DNA of 64,000 nucleotides from Ochrobactrum quorumnocens. GTDB taxonomy: Bacteria > Pseudomonadota > Alphaproteobacteria > Rhizobiales > Rhizobiaceae. The notes under the pieces are model-generated. The model was not told the DNA's origin, ran no database searches, and worked only from the letters and a program-made list of their open reading frames with translations. Both the position numbers and the translations under genes were made by a program. Shown one piece after another: positions 47,145 to 56,936 of this stretch; position 1 is the stretch's first letter; every line of letters starts with the position of its first letter. The stretch lies in the NCBI RefSeq assembly GCF_002278035.1, contig NZ_CP022604.1:124001-188000 (forward strand), in the 5' to 3' direction.

Positions 47145-49877
47145 ATGGAATCGAAAGCAGGCGACAATAACCCACAGGCAGATGAAAGCGCTGTGCAGGA
47201 AACCGCTGTTCGCCTCACGCCCATGATGGAGCAATATATCGAGATCAAAGCCGCGAATGTTGATTCGCTGCTCTTTTATCGCATGGGCGATTTCTACGAA
47301 CTATTCTTCGATGACGCGGTGGAAGCATCCCGCGCGCTCGGCATCACGCTCACCAAACGTGGCAAGCATCTGGGCGAAGATATCCCTATGTGTGGCGTGC
47401 CATTCCATGCGTCTGATGACTATTTGCAGAAGCTGATTTCCAAGGGCTATCGGGTCGCCGTCTGTGAGCAGGTGGAAGATCCGGCTGAAGCGAAGAAGCG
47501 TGGCTCGAAATCGGTCGTTCGTCGCGATGTGATCCGTCTTGTAACTCCTGGCACGATCACCGAAGAAAAGCTGCTTGATCCGTCCGAGGCAAACTTCCTC
47601 ATGACGCTCGGCCGCACCAAAGGTGACGGCGCGCTGGCACTCGCGTGGATCGACATTTCAACCGGCACCTTCCGCGTGGCAGAAACAGCCGAAGACCGTC
47701 TTTTTGCCGATATCATGCGTGTGGACCCACGCGAGCTGATTGTGGCCGACACTGCATTCCATGACGCGGAACTGCGTCCGGTGTTCGATCTGATCGGAAA
47801 GGCTGTGTCTCCACAACCTGCAACTCTGTTTGACAGTGGTGCAGCGGAGGCGCGCATTCAACGCTATTTCAATGTCGCAACGCTTGATGGTTTTGGCCAG
47901 TTCAGCCGTTCGGAGCTTTCGGCCATTTCCGGTGCTATTGCCTATATCGAAAAGACGCAGATTTCCGAACGCCCGCCGCTGATGCGACCTGAACGCGAGC
48001 AGGAAGGCGGCACGATTTTCATCGATCCTGCCACCCGCGCCAGCCTTGAACTCGCCCGCACAATGTCCGGCAATCGCGAGGGCAGTCTGCTGAAAGCGAT
48101 TGATCGAACTGTGACCGGTGGCGGCGCGCGTCTTCTCGCCGAACGTTTGACAGCACCACTAACGAACCCTGTAGAAATCGCGCTACGCCATGATTCCGTT
48201 TCATGGTTCTTGCGCGAACAATCGCTCTGCGACGCTATGCGGCTTGAACTTAAGGGTGTGCCGGATATGCCACGCGCGCTCTCGCGTCTGGCGGTTGGTC
48301 GCGGTGGTCCGCGCGATCTGGGCGCTTTGCAGCGAGGCTTTGAAGCCGCCGGTGGGATTGCATCCTTGCTAGAAGGCGCGCTTTTGCCAGACGAACTTCG
48401 CTATGCCTGCGACGCGATTGTGAAAATACCGGCAAGTTTTGCAGCCCATCTCGACCGGGCCTTGGCTGATGAAATGCCGCTTTTGAAACGCGACGGCGGT
48501 TTCGTGCGTCAGGACTACAATACAGAACTCGACGAAATGCGCGCGCTCCGTGATCAGTCGCGCCGGGTGATCGCGGGTCTTCAGGCCGATTATATCGAGG
48601 AAACAGCCATCAAATCGTTGAAGATCAAGCATAACAATGTGCTTGGTTATTTTATCGAAGTGACAGCCAATAATGCAGGGAGCATGACCGACACGGATGC
48701 TGCCAAAGGACGCTTCATCCACCGTCAGACGATGGCAAATGCCATGCGCTTCACCACGACGGAACTGGCAGCACTTGAAAGTAAAATCGCTAATGCCGCC
48801 GACCGGGCTTTGTCGATAGAATTGGCGATTTTCGAGGAACTCACTGCGGAAGCGGTCAGCCATGCGGATAGCATTCGTGCCGCCGCAGCAGCACTCAGCG
48901 TGTTCGACGTTTCGGCTTCTCTCGCCGTTCTTGCCGATGAGCAGGGCTATTGTCGTCCGCTGGTCGATGACAGTTTGTCGTTCAATATTGTGGCCGGTCG
49001 CCATCCGGTGGTCGAACAGGCATTGCGCCGTCAGGCAGCCAATCCATTTGTTGCCAATGATTGCAATCTTTCTCCGCAAACGGTTGGTGGAAATGGTGCG
49101 ATCTGGCTGCTCACTGGCCCTAATATGGGTGGTAAATCGACCTTCCTGCGCCAGAATGCACTGATCGCGATCATGGCGCAGATGGGGTCTTTCGTTCCTG
49201 CTGGTTCTGCTCAGATCGGCGTCGTGGATCGATTGTTCAGCCGCGTCGGCGCATCGGATGATCTGGCGCGGGGCCGTTCGACTTTCATGGTGGAAATGGT
49301 CGAAACAGCAGCAATTCTCAATCAGGCAGGTGAGCGTTCACTGGTCATCCTTGATGAGATCGGCCGTGGAACGGCAACCTTTGACGGGCTTTCCATTGCG
49401 TGGGCGGCCGTGGAATATCTGCATGAGAAGAACCGCTGCCGTGCACTTTTCGCCACGCATTTCCATGAAATGACGGCGCTGTCTGAAAAACTCGACCGGC
49501 TGTCAAATGTCACCATGCGGGTTAAGGAATGGGACAATGACGTGGTCTTCCTGCATGAAGTGGCGAAGGGGGCAGCTGATCGTTCTTATGGTGTGCAGGT
49601 CGCGCGTCTCGCCGGTCTGCCGGAAGCCGTGGTCAATCGCGCGCGCGATGTTCTGCATCAGCTTGAAGCGGGTGAAACATCCGGCAAAGCCGACAAGCTG
49701 ATTGATGATTTACCGCTGTTTTCCGTTGTACTTCAACAAGAGAAGCCAAAAGCCCAAGCTGCCGCAAAGGACAGCGAGCTGGCCAAAGCCGTTACGGCAA
49801 TCAGCCCGGATGAACTGACCCCGCGCGAGGCGCTTGATCTGGTTTACAAGTTGAAGGAATTGGCGGGCAGGGGGTAA
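47145..49877 (+). CDS. mutS: DNA mismatch repair protein MutS
   Basis: A 910-residue mismatch-recognition ATPase. The N-terminal mismatch-binding domain includes [15 protein letters not shown] with the Phe-x-Glu contact; the clamp and lever region follows; the ATPase shows [15 protein letters not shown] (Walker A), [13 protein letters not shown] (Walker B) and ATHFHEM. It initiates methyl-directed or nick-directed repair together with MutL. It is transcribed alone, and the REP-like element at 49954 follows its end. Confidence 0.96.
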   Translation: MESKAGDNNPQADESAVQETAVRLTPMMEQYIEIKAANVDSLLFYRMGDFYELFFDDAVEASRALGITLTKRGKHLGEDIPMCGVPFHASDDYLQKLISKGYRVAVCEQVEDPAEAKKRGSKSVVRRDVIRLVTPGTITEEKLLDPSEANFLMTLGRTKGDGALALAWIDISTGTFRVAETAEDRLFADIMRVDPRELIVADTAFHDAELRPVFDLIGKAVSPQPATLFDSGAAEARIQRYFNVATLDGFGQFSRSELSAISGAIAYIEKTQISERPPLMRPEREQEGGTIFIDPATRASLELARTMSGNREGSLLKAIDRTVTGGGARLLAERLTAPLTNPVEIALRHDSVSWFLREQSLCDAMRLELKGVPDMPRALSRLAVGRGGPRDLGALQRGFEAAGGIASLLEGALLPDELRYACDAIVKIPASFAAHLDRALADEMPLLKRDGGFVRQDYNTELDEMRALRDQSRRVIAGLQADYIEETAIKSLKIKHNNVLGYFIEVTANNAGSMTDTDAAKGRFIHRQTMANAMRFTTTELAALESKIANAADRALSIELAIFEELTAEAVSHADSIRAAAAALSVFDVSASLAVLADEQGYCRPLVDDSLSFNIVAGRHPVVEQALRRQAANPFVANDCNLSPQTVGGNGAIWLLTGPNMGGKSTFLRQNALIAIMAQMGSFVPAGSAQIGVVDRLFSRVGASDDLARGRSTFMVEMVETAAILNQAGERSLVILDEIGRGTATFDGLSIAWAAVEYLHEKNRCRALFATHFHEMTALSEKLDRLSNVTMRVKEWDNDVVFLHEVAKGAADRSYGVQVARLAGLPEAVVNRARDVLHQLEAGETSGKADKLIDDLPLFSVVLQQEKPKAQAAAKDSELAKAVTAISPDELTPREALDLVYKLKELAGRG

Positions 49878-49953
49878 CCCTCCCCTTCGCTTTTCGCTCC
49901 GCACTTTAGGGCGTGGGCGGTGAGAGGCCCGACCTCACCTATCGCGCGCTGTG

Positions 49954-50006
49954 TTTCCCCTCATCCTGAGGAGGCCCGAAAGGCCGTTTCGAAGGGCGAG
50001 GGGAAA
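49954..50006. repeat. Alphaproteobacterial REP-like palindrome between mutS and olsB
   Basis: Arms TTTCCCCTCATCCTGAGG and GAAGGGCGAGGGGAAA with an inner GGCC-CGAAA-GGCC. The CCCTCATCCTGAGG motif with its GAAGG...GAGGG partner is a common intergenic palindrome in alphaproteobacteria. It lies between convergent genes. Confidence 0.8.
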
Positions 50007-50016
50007 GCGTTAATTT

Positions 50017-50910
50017 TTAGACGAAACGGTTCGCTTCCGCGCCATAATACGTGATGTAGCGGCTTGAAATGCGCTCAATCGGCAGGATGATGAACACATC
50101 GGTCGTGCCGAAAGCCTCATCAATCACAGCACCGTCGCCGATCATCGCACCAAGACGCAGGTAACCCTTCACCAGTGGCGGCATCGAGAACAGCGCGACC
50201 TTGTTGTTGATTGCTTCCTTCGGCATCAGATCCATCGGCTGATAGCGATGCGGAAGCGCGCGCACATCCCAGTCGGGTGTTGCGCGGCAGTTCTGGTGCA
50301 GGAAGGAGAGACCCAGGGCATGTGCCGCAGGCACAGCGCCGTGGAACGAGGCGCAACCAAACATCACGTCAATGGAATGACGACGGCAATAGGCCCAGGC
50401 ACCCTGCCACAAAAGTTCCACCGTGCGCTTGGAGCGATACTCCGCCTTAACGCAAGAGCGGCCAAGTTCCAGTAGCTTCAGGTTCGGACGAGAAAGTGTC
50501 AGACGCTGAACGTCATATTCATCGGCCGAGTAGAACCCGAGTGCCTTTTCAGCCTGATCGCTACGCATCAGGCGATAGGTACCAACGATTTGCTGATGCT
50601 CGGGAACCGGCAATGAGGTATCATAAACCAGCAGATGATCGCAGATCGCATCGAAGCGATCGGAATCGCGCAGTTCTACTTCTTCGATGGTTTCCTTGCG
50701 TGCGCCCATTTCTTCAAAGAAGACGCGGAACCGCAATTCCTGCGCCGCGTCAATCGCATCGCGAGAATTTGCAAGTCGTACTTCCAGGGACCCGATGCGC
50801 CCCAGAACAATGGGATCGCTTGCGGATGTGAAGAGCGTTGGTTGTGCTTCTATGCCCGACATGACCGTATCATCAATGATTTGCTGGCCCATTCCAAGCA
50901 GTACTGACAT
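50017..50910 (-). CDS. olsB: L-ornithine N-alpha-acyltransferase OlsB
   Basis: A 297-residue GNAT-fold acyltransferase of the OlsB/hemolysin-like family. It adds a 3-hydroxyacyl chain to ornithine, the first step in making the phosphorus-free ornithine lipids; OlsA would complete them and is not in the window. Family features are the AQELRFRVFFEEMGA block, CDHLLVYD, ELGRSCVKAEYR and VMFGCASFHG. ATG 50910 has AGGAG 11 bases upstream. In rhizobia ornithine lipids rise under phosphate limitation, and a Pho-box-like repeat lies upstream at 51079-51096. Confidence 0.9.
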   Translation of the reverse strand: MSVLLGMGQQIIDDTVMSGIEAQPTLFTSASDPIVLGRIGSLEVRLANSRDAIDAAQELRFRVFFEEMGARKETIEEVELRDSDRFDAICDHLLVYDTSLPVPEHQQIVGTYRLMRSDQAEKALGFYSADEYDVQRLTLSRPNLKLLELGRSCVKAEYRSKRTVELLWQGAWAYCRRHSIDVMFGCASFHGAVPAAHALGLSFLHQNCRATPDWDVRALPHRYQPMDLMPKEAINNKVALFSMPPLVKGYLRLGAMIGDGAVIDEAFGTTDVFIILPIERISSRYITYYGAEANRFV

Positions 50911-51216
50911 GATGATTCGCTCCTGATCCTGTTGTTCACGCATTCCTGAACGGTTTTCCGACTGATATTTCAGCCGGAGCTAACCAATTCCGATTCTCTT
51001 ACGGTCTGGTTGCGTGGACATGACGTCCAATCTGACCGCAGCAATACAGATTCAGTGCTACGCGAGGATGACAGAAGCGTGTCACCAATGTGTCATTTGG
51101 GGTGGGTGAAGCTTATCCCCTTCAAAAATCAGTTAAATTTCATAGTCAAAATAGGGGAAAGCTTGAGTCTGATCAAGCGTTTCGCATTGGGGGCAAAAAA
51201 GAGCTGAAAATATCAG
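50911..51216. other. Intergenic region upstream of olsB
   Basis: About 300 bp with no credible gene. It contains the candidate Pho box (51079-51096), a long stem AAGCTTATCCCC / GGGGAAAGCTT (51109-51164), and the lspA terminator at its right end. Confidence 0.5.
51079..51096 (-). promoter_or_regulatory. Candidate Pho box upstream of olsB
   Basis: GTGTCAC-CAAT-GTGTCAT is a 7-4-7 direct repeat like PhoB sites; a further CTGTCAT-type half site (minus strand, 51068-51074) is nearby. It lies about 170 bp before the olsB start, in the reverse orientation to the gene, so the call is tentative. Confidence 0.35.
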
Positions 51217-51218
51217 CT
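51195..51218 (-). terminator. Terminator at the end of lspA
   Basis: Stem AGCTGA / TCAGCT followed on the minus strand by CTTTTTT; the stem overlaps the lspA stop codon. Confidence 0.7.
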
Positions 51219-51699
51219 AGCGCGCTGCCCGCTCGCGTCGCCAACCGAGAAATTCTTCCAGAATAATAAGTGCTGCACCAATGGTGATAAAGGTGTCGGC
51301 CAGATTGAAAACGGCAAATGACCATGTCGGCAGATGGAAGAGAATGTAATCGACCACATAGCCATGCATGACGCGATCGATGAGGTTGCCAATAGCACCA
51401 CCGACCACAAGCGCAAATCCATAGCGCGCAAAAGTACGTTCAGAGGGGTTGGTCCACCAGAGATAGAGCACAAAAAGGATTACGGCTGCGGTTATCGCGA
51501 CCAGGCCCCAGTCATGCAGCCATGCCAGCATTGAAAAGGCGATGCCTTCATTATGTGTACGGAACAGCGCGAGGAACGGCAGCAGATCGATCTGCTGCCC
51601 ATAACCCATACGGGTTTCGACCAGAAATTTGACGCCCTGATCAATCAGGACCGCGATAATGACAACGAGAAACGAGGACAAAACCGCATGACGCTTCAT
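51217..51699 (-). CDS. lspA: Lipoprotein signal peptidase (SPase II)
   Basis: A 160-residue inner-membrane aspartic peptidase with four hydrophobic segments that cleaves prolipoproteins before the lipidated Cys. The catalytic Asp residues lie in [21 protein letters not shown] and FNLADTFI. The start overlaps the trmH stop by four bases (ATGA), and the gene is last in the rlmI-trmH-lspA operon. It acts on lipoproteins such as the L,D-transpeptidase encoded at 36644. Confidence 0.95.
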   Translation of the reverse strand: MKRHAVLSSFLVVIIAVLIDQGVKFLVETRMGYGQQIDLLPFLALFRTHNEGIAFSMLAWLHDWGLVAITAAVILFVLYLWWTNPSERTFARYGFALVVGGAIGNLIDRVMHGYVVDYILFHLPTWSFAVFNLADTFITIGAALIILEEFLGWRRERAAR

Positions 51700-52583
51700 C
51701 CGCTGGCCCTTTCATCGAGAGTGAGTGCCTCGCGGCGAATTTCATAAAGCATGATACCGGTAGCAATCGCCAGATTAAGCGAATCTGCGCGGCCTGCCTG
51801 CGGGATGCGTGCGAGCTTGTCGCAGCTTTCAGCAAGCGTGTCCGGCAGACCCTGCTGCTCATTGCCCATCATCAGGATAACAGGCTTTTTGGCGTAAGGG
51901 ATCGTGCGATAGTCGACAGCGCCTTTGAGATGAGTGCCAACGAGAAGACCCGAAAAGCCTTTGCGCCAGTTCAGAAACTCGGTTTCCGTTGTCTTATAGA
52001 GCGGCATCGAGAACACCGAGCCCATGGTGGCGCGCACAGTTTCCAGCGAATAGGGGTCGGTGGTGTCGCCGATCAGGATGATGCCCTTGGCACCAACCGC
52101 ATCGGCGGTGCGGATAACTGTGCCCAAGTTTCCCGGATCGCGCACGCGATCAAGCGCGATATAAACATCGTTGCTTTTCGGCTTGAGGTTTGCAAGCTGG
52201 TGATATTGCTGTTCGAAAACGCCAACCACCATCTGCGGATTATCGCGGCGGGTGATTGCCGTCATGATCTTTTCAGTCACTTCGAGCACCAGTCCGCCCT
52301 TGGCGAAGGTGCGTGCTGCAACCTGCTCGACCATCTTGTTGCCCTTGCCAGACTTGGCAAACACGAGCGTCTTGATGCGCCAGTCCTGCTCAAAAGCATC
52401 GATGACGAGCTTAAGACCTTCTGCCAGAAAAACGCCCTGCTGATCGCGATATTTTTTCAGTGCCAGCGAACGCAGATCTTTGACAATCGGATTGGTAAGG
52501 CTTGTGACTTCCTTCACCTGCCCCACACGCGGACTTGAATGCTGTTGATTGCCGCTTTTGGAAAAATCGTCGTCTCGGCTCAT
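51696..52583 (-). CDS. TrmH-family RNA 2'-O-methyltransferase
   Basis: A 295-residue SpoU/TrmH-type SPOUT methyltransferase. The knotted C-terminal domain shows [32 protein letters not shown] and NEQQGLP with the trefoil-knot motifs; the N-terminal part is an RNA-substrate-binding L30e-like domain. The target (rRNA or tRNA) cannot be read from sequence. It overlaps rlmI-like and lspA genes by four bases on each side, so all three are coupled. Confidence 0.88.
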   Translation of the reverse strand: MSRDDDFSKSGNQQHSSPRVGQVKEVTSLTNPIVKDLRSLALKKYRDQQGVFLAEGLKLVIDAFEQDWRIKTLVFAKSGKGNKMVEQVAARTFAKGGLVLEVTEKIMTAITRRDNPQMVVGVFEQQYHQLANLKPKSNDVYIALDRVRDPGNLGTVIRTADAVGAKGIILIGDTTDPYSLETVRATMGSVFSMPLYKTTETEFLNWRKGFSGLLVGTHLKGAVDYRTIPYAKKPVILMMGNEQQGLPDTLAESCDKLARIPQAGRADSLNLAIATGIMLYEIRREALTLDERASG

Positions 52584-53719
52584 TTTGCTACCCAGCGGCT
52601 GAACATGGATGTGGAAAGCGCACGCTTGGCTGAGCGTTCACGCAGAATAAGTTCGCCTGATTCGACCGTGCCGCCAAGACCAGTGAAACGATCACGAACC
52701 AGCTCGTGAATGGCGAAGAACGAAGCGCGGATCGAATAAGCGGTCAAGATGACAGCCAGCGCGTTTGGCGTGAGGATTGAACGGCAGGTATCGACCATGG
52801 CAGGCAGATGTTCGAATAGCTGCCAGACTTCGCCGTTCGGACCGCGGCCATAGGCTGGCGGATCAAGCAGGATGATGTCGTAGAAGCTGCCGCGGCGTTC
52901 TTCACGTTGCACGAACTTCATAGCGTCTTCGCAAATCCAGCGAATGGGCTTGTCGGAAAGGCCAGCCATTTCCTGATTTTCGCGTGCCCAGACGATAGCC
53001 TTCTTGGAAGCATCGACATGGGTCACTTCGGCACCTGCGCGTGCCGCAACAAGCGATGCAACGCCTGTATAACCAAACAGATTGAGAACCTTCACGGTGC
53101 GGCCAGACTTGGCTGCTTCGCGGATCAGACTATCCATATAGGACCAGTGTGCTGCCTGCTCAGGGAACACACCCACATGGCGGAACGAGGTGAAGCGGCC
53201 GTGAAACGAGATGCCGTCATGCTGCATTGGCCAGGTTTCGCCAAGGGTCACATGTGGGAACGCCCAACGTCCCATGCCTTCTTCATCGGTATTACCGGTA
53301 AAGACCGCGTCGGCTTTGTCCCATTCGCTTTTCGGCAGGCTCGGAAGCCAGATTGCCTGACCTTCCGGGCGCACGATGCGATAGGGACCGTATTGCTCAA
53401 GCTTCAGCCCGTCGCCGCTGTCCAACAGCGCGTAGTCGTCTGATGGCTCGGTTTCAAGGATGACGGGTGTGCGTTCACCGGGGCGCTCGCCTTTGTAAGC
53501 TTTGATCTCGCGCTGAGGTGCTACGATATGCTTTTCTTCTGCAGGTTTGGGCGCAGCTTTGGCGAATTGCGGACGCGGCTTCCTGAAGAACGAACCCTTG
53601 TCGTCGGGCTTGCTTCCATGCTTGGCAGCCGAACGCGGCTCATCCTGCTTTGCACGACCGAAACCGCGCTGCTCTTTACCGCCCGATGGCTTTTTGCCTT
53701 TTCCTTTTGGCGCCTTCAC
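52580..53719 (-). CDS. Class I SAM-dependent rRNA methyltransferase (RlmI/RlmK-like)
   Basis: A 379-residue protein with a basic low-complexity N-terminus (Lys/Gly/Pro-rich, about 60 residues), and a Rossmann-fold methyltransferase: VLNLFGYTGVASLVAARAGA is motif I and DIILLDPPAYGRGP is the NPPY-type motif IV. RlmI-like enzymes methylate 23S rRNA cytosines. Its start is 80 bp downstream of the lapA-like gene on the same strand, and it overlaps trmH by four bases. Confidence 0.85.
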   Translation of the reverse strand: MKAPKGKGKKPSGGKEQRGFGRAKQDEPRSAAKHGSKPDDKGSFFRKPRPQFAKAAPKPAEEKHIVAPQREIKAYKGERPGERTPVILETEPSDDYALLDSGDGLKLEQYGPYRIVRPEGQAIWLPSLPKSEWDKADAVFTGNTDEEGMGRWAFPHVTLGETWPMQHDGISFHGRFTSFRHVGVFPEQAAHWSYMDSLIREAAKSGRTVKVLNLFGYTGVASLVAARAGAEVTHVDASKKAIVWARENQEMAGLSDKPIRWICEDAMKFVQREERRGSFYDIILLDPPAYGRGPNGEVWQLFEHLPAMVDTCRSILTPNALAVILTAYSIRASFFAIHELVRDRFTGLGGTVESGELILRERSAKRALSTSMFSRWVAK

Positions 53720-53798
53720 CCGTCACTCCGTTCTTAATTTGACGTGTAGGTAGGGCAAATGCAGCCGGAACGGAAGTGAAAAAGAAGGCGTGATGCGA

Positions 53799-54128
53799 TC
53801 AGATCTTGGAAACTGTGCCTGGCACATGGCGCTTTTCTGCCGATTCCGCACGTTCCAGAAGCTGCGACGCTTCCTTTTTAAAGCGACGTTCCCGGCGGCG
53901 ATGCTTGCCTTGGGTCAGCCACGTGACGGCGGCGCCGATCAAAGCGCCAAGGATAAGCGCGCCAAACAGCCAGATAAACAACGGTGCCTGATAGGTCAGC
54001 GCAGGATTGCCGGGATTGAATGGATCAATTGTCAGGCCAACCGTTTCACGGTTGGCGACCGAAAGAGCGATCAGAATGACCGCCAATGGCACCAGAATGA
54101 CAATTGTTACAACGCGCTTTGCCACCAT
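53799..54128 (-). CDS. LapA-domain (DUF1049) inner-membrane protein
   Basis: A 109-residue protein with two membrane helices (VVTIVILVPLAVILIALSVA and the segment from PLFIWLFGALILGALIG) and a basic, charged C-terminal tail, the lipopolysaccharide assembly protein A domain. Function is linked to LPS assembly in E. coli. It begins nine bases after ihfB and is the last gene of the sppA-ihfB-lapA group common in Rhizobiales. Confidence 0.82.
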   Translation of the reverse strand: MVAKRVVTIVILVPLAVILIALSVANRETVGLTIDPFNPGNPALTYQAPLFIWLFGALILGALIGAAVTWLTQGKHRRRERRFKKEASQLLERAESAEKRHVPGTVSKI

Positions 54129-54137
54129 GACGATCGA

Positions 54138-54422
54138 TCAGATGGCGCCGTTGAGACGGTCGCGCAGCTCCTTGCCTGTCTTGAAGAATGGCACCCACTT
54201 TTCTTCAACATCCACCGTGTCGCCGGTGCGTGGGTTGCGGCCGCTGCGAGCCGGGCGGTTTTTTACCGAAAAAGCGCCGAAGCCGCGTAATTCGACGCGA
54301 TTGCCATCAGCAAGGGCATTGGTGATCTCTTCAAAAACTGCGCCGACGATGTTTTCGACATCGCGTTGGAAAAGATGCGGATTACGGCTGGCGATAACCT
54401 GAACGAGTTCCGATTTGATCAC
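54138..54422 (-). CDS. ihfB: Integration host factor subunit beta
   Basis: A 94-residue HU/IHF-fold DNA-bending protein. The start is GTG 54422 (then [10 protein letters not shown]), matching the family N-terminus, with AGGGG upstream; the frame continues upstream into the sppA 3' end, but those codons are not IHF sequence. The beta-arm signature [25 protein letters not shown] is intact. IHF bends DNA at sigma-54 promoters and other regulatory sites. It lies 40 bp after sppA. Confidence 0.93.
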   Translation of the reverse strand: MIKSELVQVIASRNPHLFQRDVENIVGAVFEEITNALADGNRVELRGFGAFSVKNRPARSGRNPRTGDTVDVEEKWVPFFKTGKELRDRLNGAI

Positions 54423-54462
54423 GGCTTTAAACCCCTGTGTTTCTCTTGTCCGGTGAAAGGAC

Positions 54463-55446
54463 TCATTTATTTGCCGGGGTGACACCCGGCGTTCCGTCAA
54501 CGTGCCAAACCGAAAGAAGTCCGTCAAGGAAGATACGATCCTTGGCGATTTCCTTCAACATAGCATCGGCCTCTTGTGGCACGCCGAGAAGGCGCGCACC
54601 GGCATGAATAATCAGATCACGCAGAGAAAAACCGGTGTCGCTGCTGACAGGTTTCCATTCAAGCTTTGGCAGATCCTTGGAAACACCTTTGCTGGTAAGC
54701 CAGGCAACCGCTTCTTCCTCGCCACCAAGGCCGTCGATCAGCTTATTTTGCAACGCCTGACGACCGGTAAAGACTGCGCCATTGGCCAGAGCTAGCGCTT
54801 CTTCATGCGTGAAAGAGCGACGTTCCTGGACAATTCCGACGAACCAGTCGTAAGAATCCATGATCATGTTGCGGATCATGGCTTTGGCTTCGTCGCTTGC
54901 CGGGCTGAAATAGTTTGGCTCTGCTTTCAATGGCGACGATTTGATGGTCTCAACCTTCACGCCAATGGTGTCGAGCAGTTTGGAAAGATCAGGATACTGA
55001 AACAACACGCCGATCGAGCCGACAATCGATGTTTGACGCGCTAAGATATGATCGGATGCACTGGCGATCATATAGCCAGCCGATGCTGCAAGCGTCCCGA
55101 CCTGGGTCACGACCGGCTTCTTTTTTGCGATTTTCCGTACTGCTTCGTAAATTGATTCGCCGCCAACGGTTGTGCCGCCGGGTGAATCGAGGATGAGGAT
55201 CACGCCCTTGACTGCATCGTCATCGGCTATCTTGTTGAGGCGCTTTATAAGCTCTTCATTTTCAAAAATGGTGCCTTCAATGCGAACTTTTGCAACATGC
55301 GGTGTCGCAAAATTGGCACCTCGCATGGAATAAGATGCAATTCCGGCAATGAGAGCCGCGAGCAAAAGCAGAAAAGCGATGCGCCACACTGTGAGCTTTC
55401 TGCGCAGCTTGCGTCTTTCGATCAGTGCTTCGGCGTCCTGAGCCAT
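54463..55446 (-). CDS. sppA: Signal peptide peptidase SppA (short form)
   Basis: A 327-residue inner-membrane serine protease that degrades cleaved signal peptides. One membrane anchor ([22 protein letters not shown]) precedes a ClpP-fold domain with [11 protein letters not shown], the nucleophile Ser in [11 protein letters not shown] and the general-base Lys in SSPLKAEP. The length is that of the single-domain form. ATG 55446 matches [12 protein letters not shown]; the frame runs upstream to 55467. It leads the sppA-ihfB-lapA unit. Confidence 0.92.
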   Translation of the reverse strand: MAQDAEALIERRKLRRKLTVWRIAFLLLLAALIAGIASYSMRGANFATPHVAKVRIEGTIFENEELIKRLNKIADDDAVKGVILILDSPGGTTVGGESIYEAVRKIAKKKPVVTQVGTLAASAGYMIASASDHILARQTSIVGSIGVLFQYPDLSKLLDTIGVKVETIKSSPLKAEPNYFSPASDEAKAMIRNMIMDSYDWFVGIVQERRSFTHEEALALANGAVFTGRQALQNKLIDGLGGEEEAVAWLTSKGVSKDLPKLEWKPVSSDTGFSLRDLIIHAGARLLGVPQEADAMLKEIAKDRIFLDGLLSVWHVDGTPGVTPANK

Positions 55447-55868
55447 ACTCATCCATCCATGATTCAAGCGAAATGCTGTCGATATTCTTTAATCTATGAC
55501 CGATGATAGGGGAAGGCGGCAAGCTCCCCAACGATTTTGCCGGCCGAATGGCAAGACTATAATCAAAATCAGTTGTATGTTAACAATGAAGTGATCGGGC
55601 TTTTGCTTCTTTAAGAGTCTGAAGAAAAGCCAGTTTTCCGTCCTTCCGCAATGTTCATGTCATTTTTGCATGGCAGGTGCGGTGTTTTGTGACGTGTATT
55701 AGACTTGAGTGTCAGGGTATTGCACCCCAAATAAACCGTATTGAGCTAAGATAGCATCGCATGAAAAAGTTTCTTGCTTGATGCGTCTGTAAACAGTTGA
55801 GCAATAAAACAGCTTTAAAAGCTGCTGAATTATAGACCGAATTATAGATTGAGTAATCGAAAGACACG
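55447..55868. other. Intergenic region between sppA and lptC
   Basis: About 420 bp with no recognisable gene or strong inverted repeat. It is AT-rich toward lptC and must hold the divergent promoters of sppA and the lpt block. I see no operator in it. Confidence 0.5.
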
Positions 55869-56582
55869 ATGAGCGCTGACACACCACATATCCATGCTTC
55901 GCAAGGATCCGCTTCTGCGGCGTCCAATGGCGGTGGCATGCATTTTGGAGCGTCCGAAAAGGCAGCTTCGCTTTTTAAAGCTGCACAGCGTCATTCGATC
56001 CGCGTTCGTGTTCTTAAAACGGCATTGCCTGTTGCCGCAATTGCGCTTGCAGCGGTCTTTTCCTGGTACACGTTTCTGGCCACTCCAGCCGCTCCTGTGA
56101 AGGTGGAAGTTAATAACGGTGGCGAGAGCGGTAAGCTTGTCATGAGCAATCCACAGCTCAACGGCTATACCAAAGACAATCGCCCCTATTCGATGATTGC
56201 GGCAAAGGCTGTGCAGGACGCCAAAAATAGCGGCGCAATCTCGCTTGAAGGTATTTCCGCCGAGTTGCCAGTTGGTGATAATGGTAGTGCTAAGGTAGAG
56301 GCTGCATCCGGCGTGTACGATAATGCGAACGGTCGTTTGCAACTTGATAAGGATTTTACTGTTACGACGAACGAAGGCTTGCATGCCGTCATGCGTTCTG
56401 CGGATGTCAATCTGAAGAGTGGTCAGGTGACGACCGACAAGCCCGTCGATATTCGTAACGGCACTACGCAGATTAGCGCTGACAGCATGCAGATCAAAGA
56501 GAGCGGCAAGATCGTGATCTTTGAAAACAAGGTGCGCGTCGTCATTGACGGCGGCGCAGTTTCGGGCAACAACACGCCTTGA
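55869..56582 (+). CDS. lptC: LPS export periplasmic protein LptC
   Basis: A 237-residue bitopic protein: an N-terminal cytoplasmic part, one membrane helix (LPVAAIALAAVFSWYTFLA, about residues 53-71), and a periplasmic LptC/LptA-like beta-jellyroll (VEVNNGGESGKLVMSNPQL onward). It couples the inner-membrane LptBFG transporter to the LptA bridge. The lptF/lptG genes are not here. The gene is followed by a 354-bp gap with an R2 repeat, so lptA may need its own promoter. Confidence 0.85.
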   Translation: MSADTPHIHASQGSASAASNGGGMHFGASEKAASLFKAAQRHSIRVRVLKTALPVAAIALAAVFSWYTFLATPAAPVKVEVNNGGESGKLVMSNPQLNGYTKDNRPYSMIAAKAVQDAKNSGAISLEGISAELPVGDNGSAKVEAASGVYDNANGRLQLDKDFTVTTNEGLHAVMRSADVNLKSGQVTTDKPVDIRNGTTQISADSMQIKESGKIVIFENKVRVVIDGGAVSGNNTP

Positions 56583-56936
56583 AATTAGGGTGTAAAGCGC
56601 ATGCGCAGTATTGCATAATTCCTTAAACTTGAATTGGTTTAAGGTTAAATTATGCAGCAAGTTTAAACTGTTAGAGCGATATTTGTGCGCCCGATAGGGC
56701 GCACTGCGCTCTAAAAGATATTGTATGACGCAGGTTCTGCGGGTTTCGTTTCTTTTCTGCGCAGTCAGATATTTCTATCTGGCTGCGTTAAGTTTAAGAT
56801 TGAGGCCGAATGATTGTGGCTTGAGGTGTAGGTCTGAAAGGTTGATAGACTTTTCGGACACATTTATGCGTCGGGCAGGGATTTGACGTGCTCGACCCGA
56901 TTCCTGAAACAGGAACTGTAGGGGAGCTGGAGAGTA
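56583..56936. other. Gap between lptC and lptA
   Basis: 354 bp with no gene. It holds an R2 repeat (56610-56714) and an isolated hairpin CGCAGTCAGATA / TATCTGGCTGCG (56760-56787). A promoter for lptA probably lies to the right of the hairpin. Confidence 0.5.
56610..56714 (-). repeat. Intergenic repeat R2 copy 3 (inverted)
   Basis: TTGCATAATTCCTTAAAC ... GGTTAAATTATGCAGCAA, then AGAGCGATATTTGTGCGCCC ... GGGCGCACTGCGCTCT. Same layout as at 39841. Confidence 0.88.

Noticed and set aside
51010..51207. Plus-strand 65-codon open frame upstream of olsB
   Set aside because: It covers the inverted repeats and Pho-box-like site and has no ribosome site or family match.
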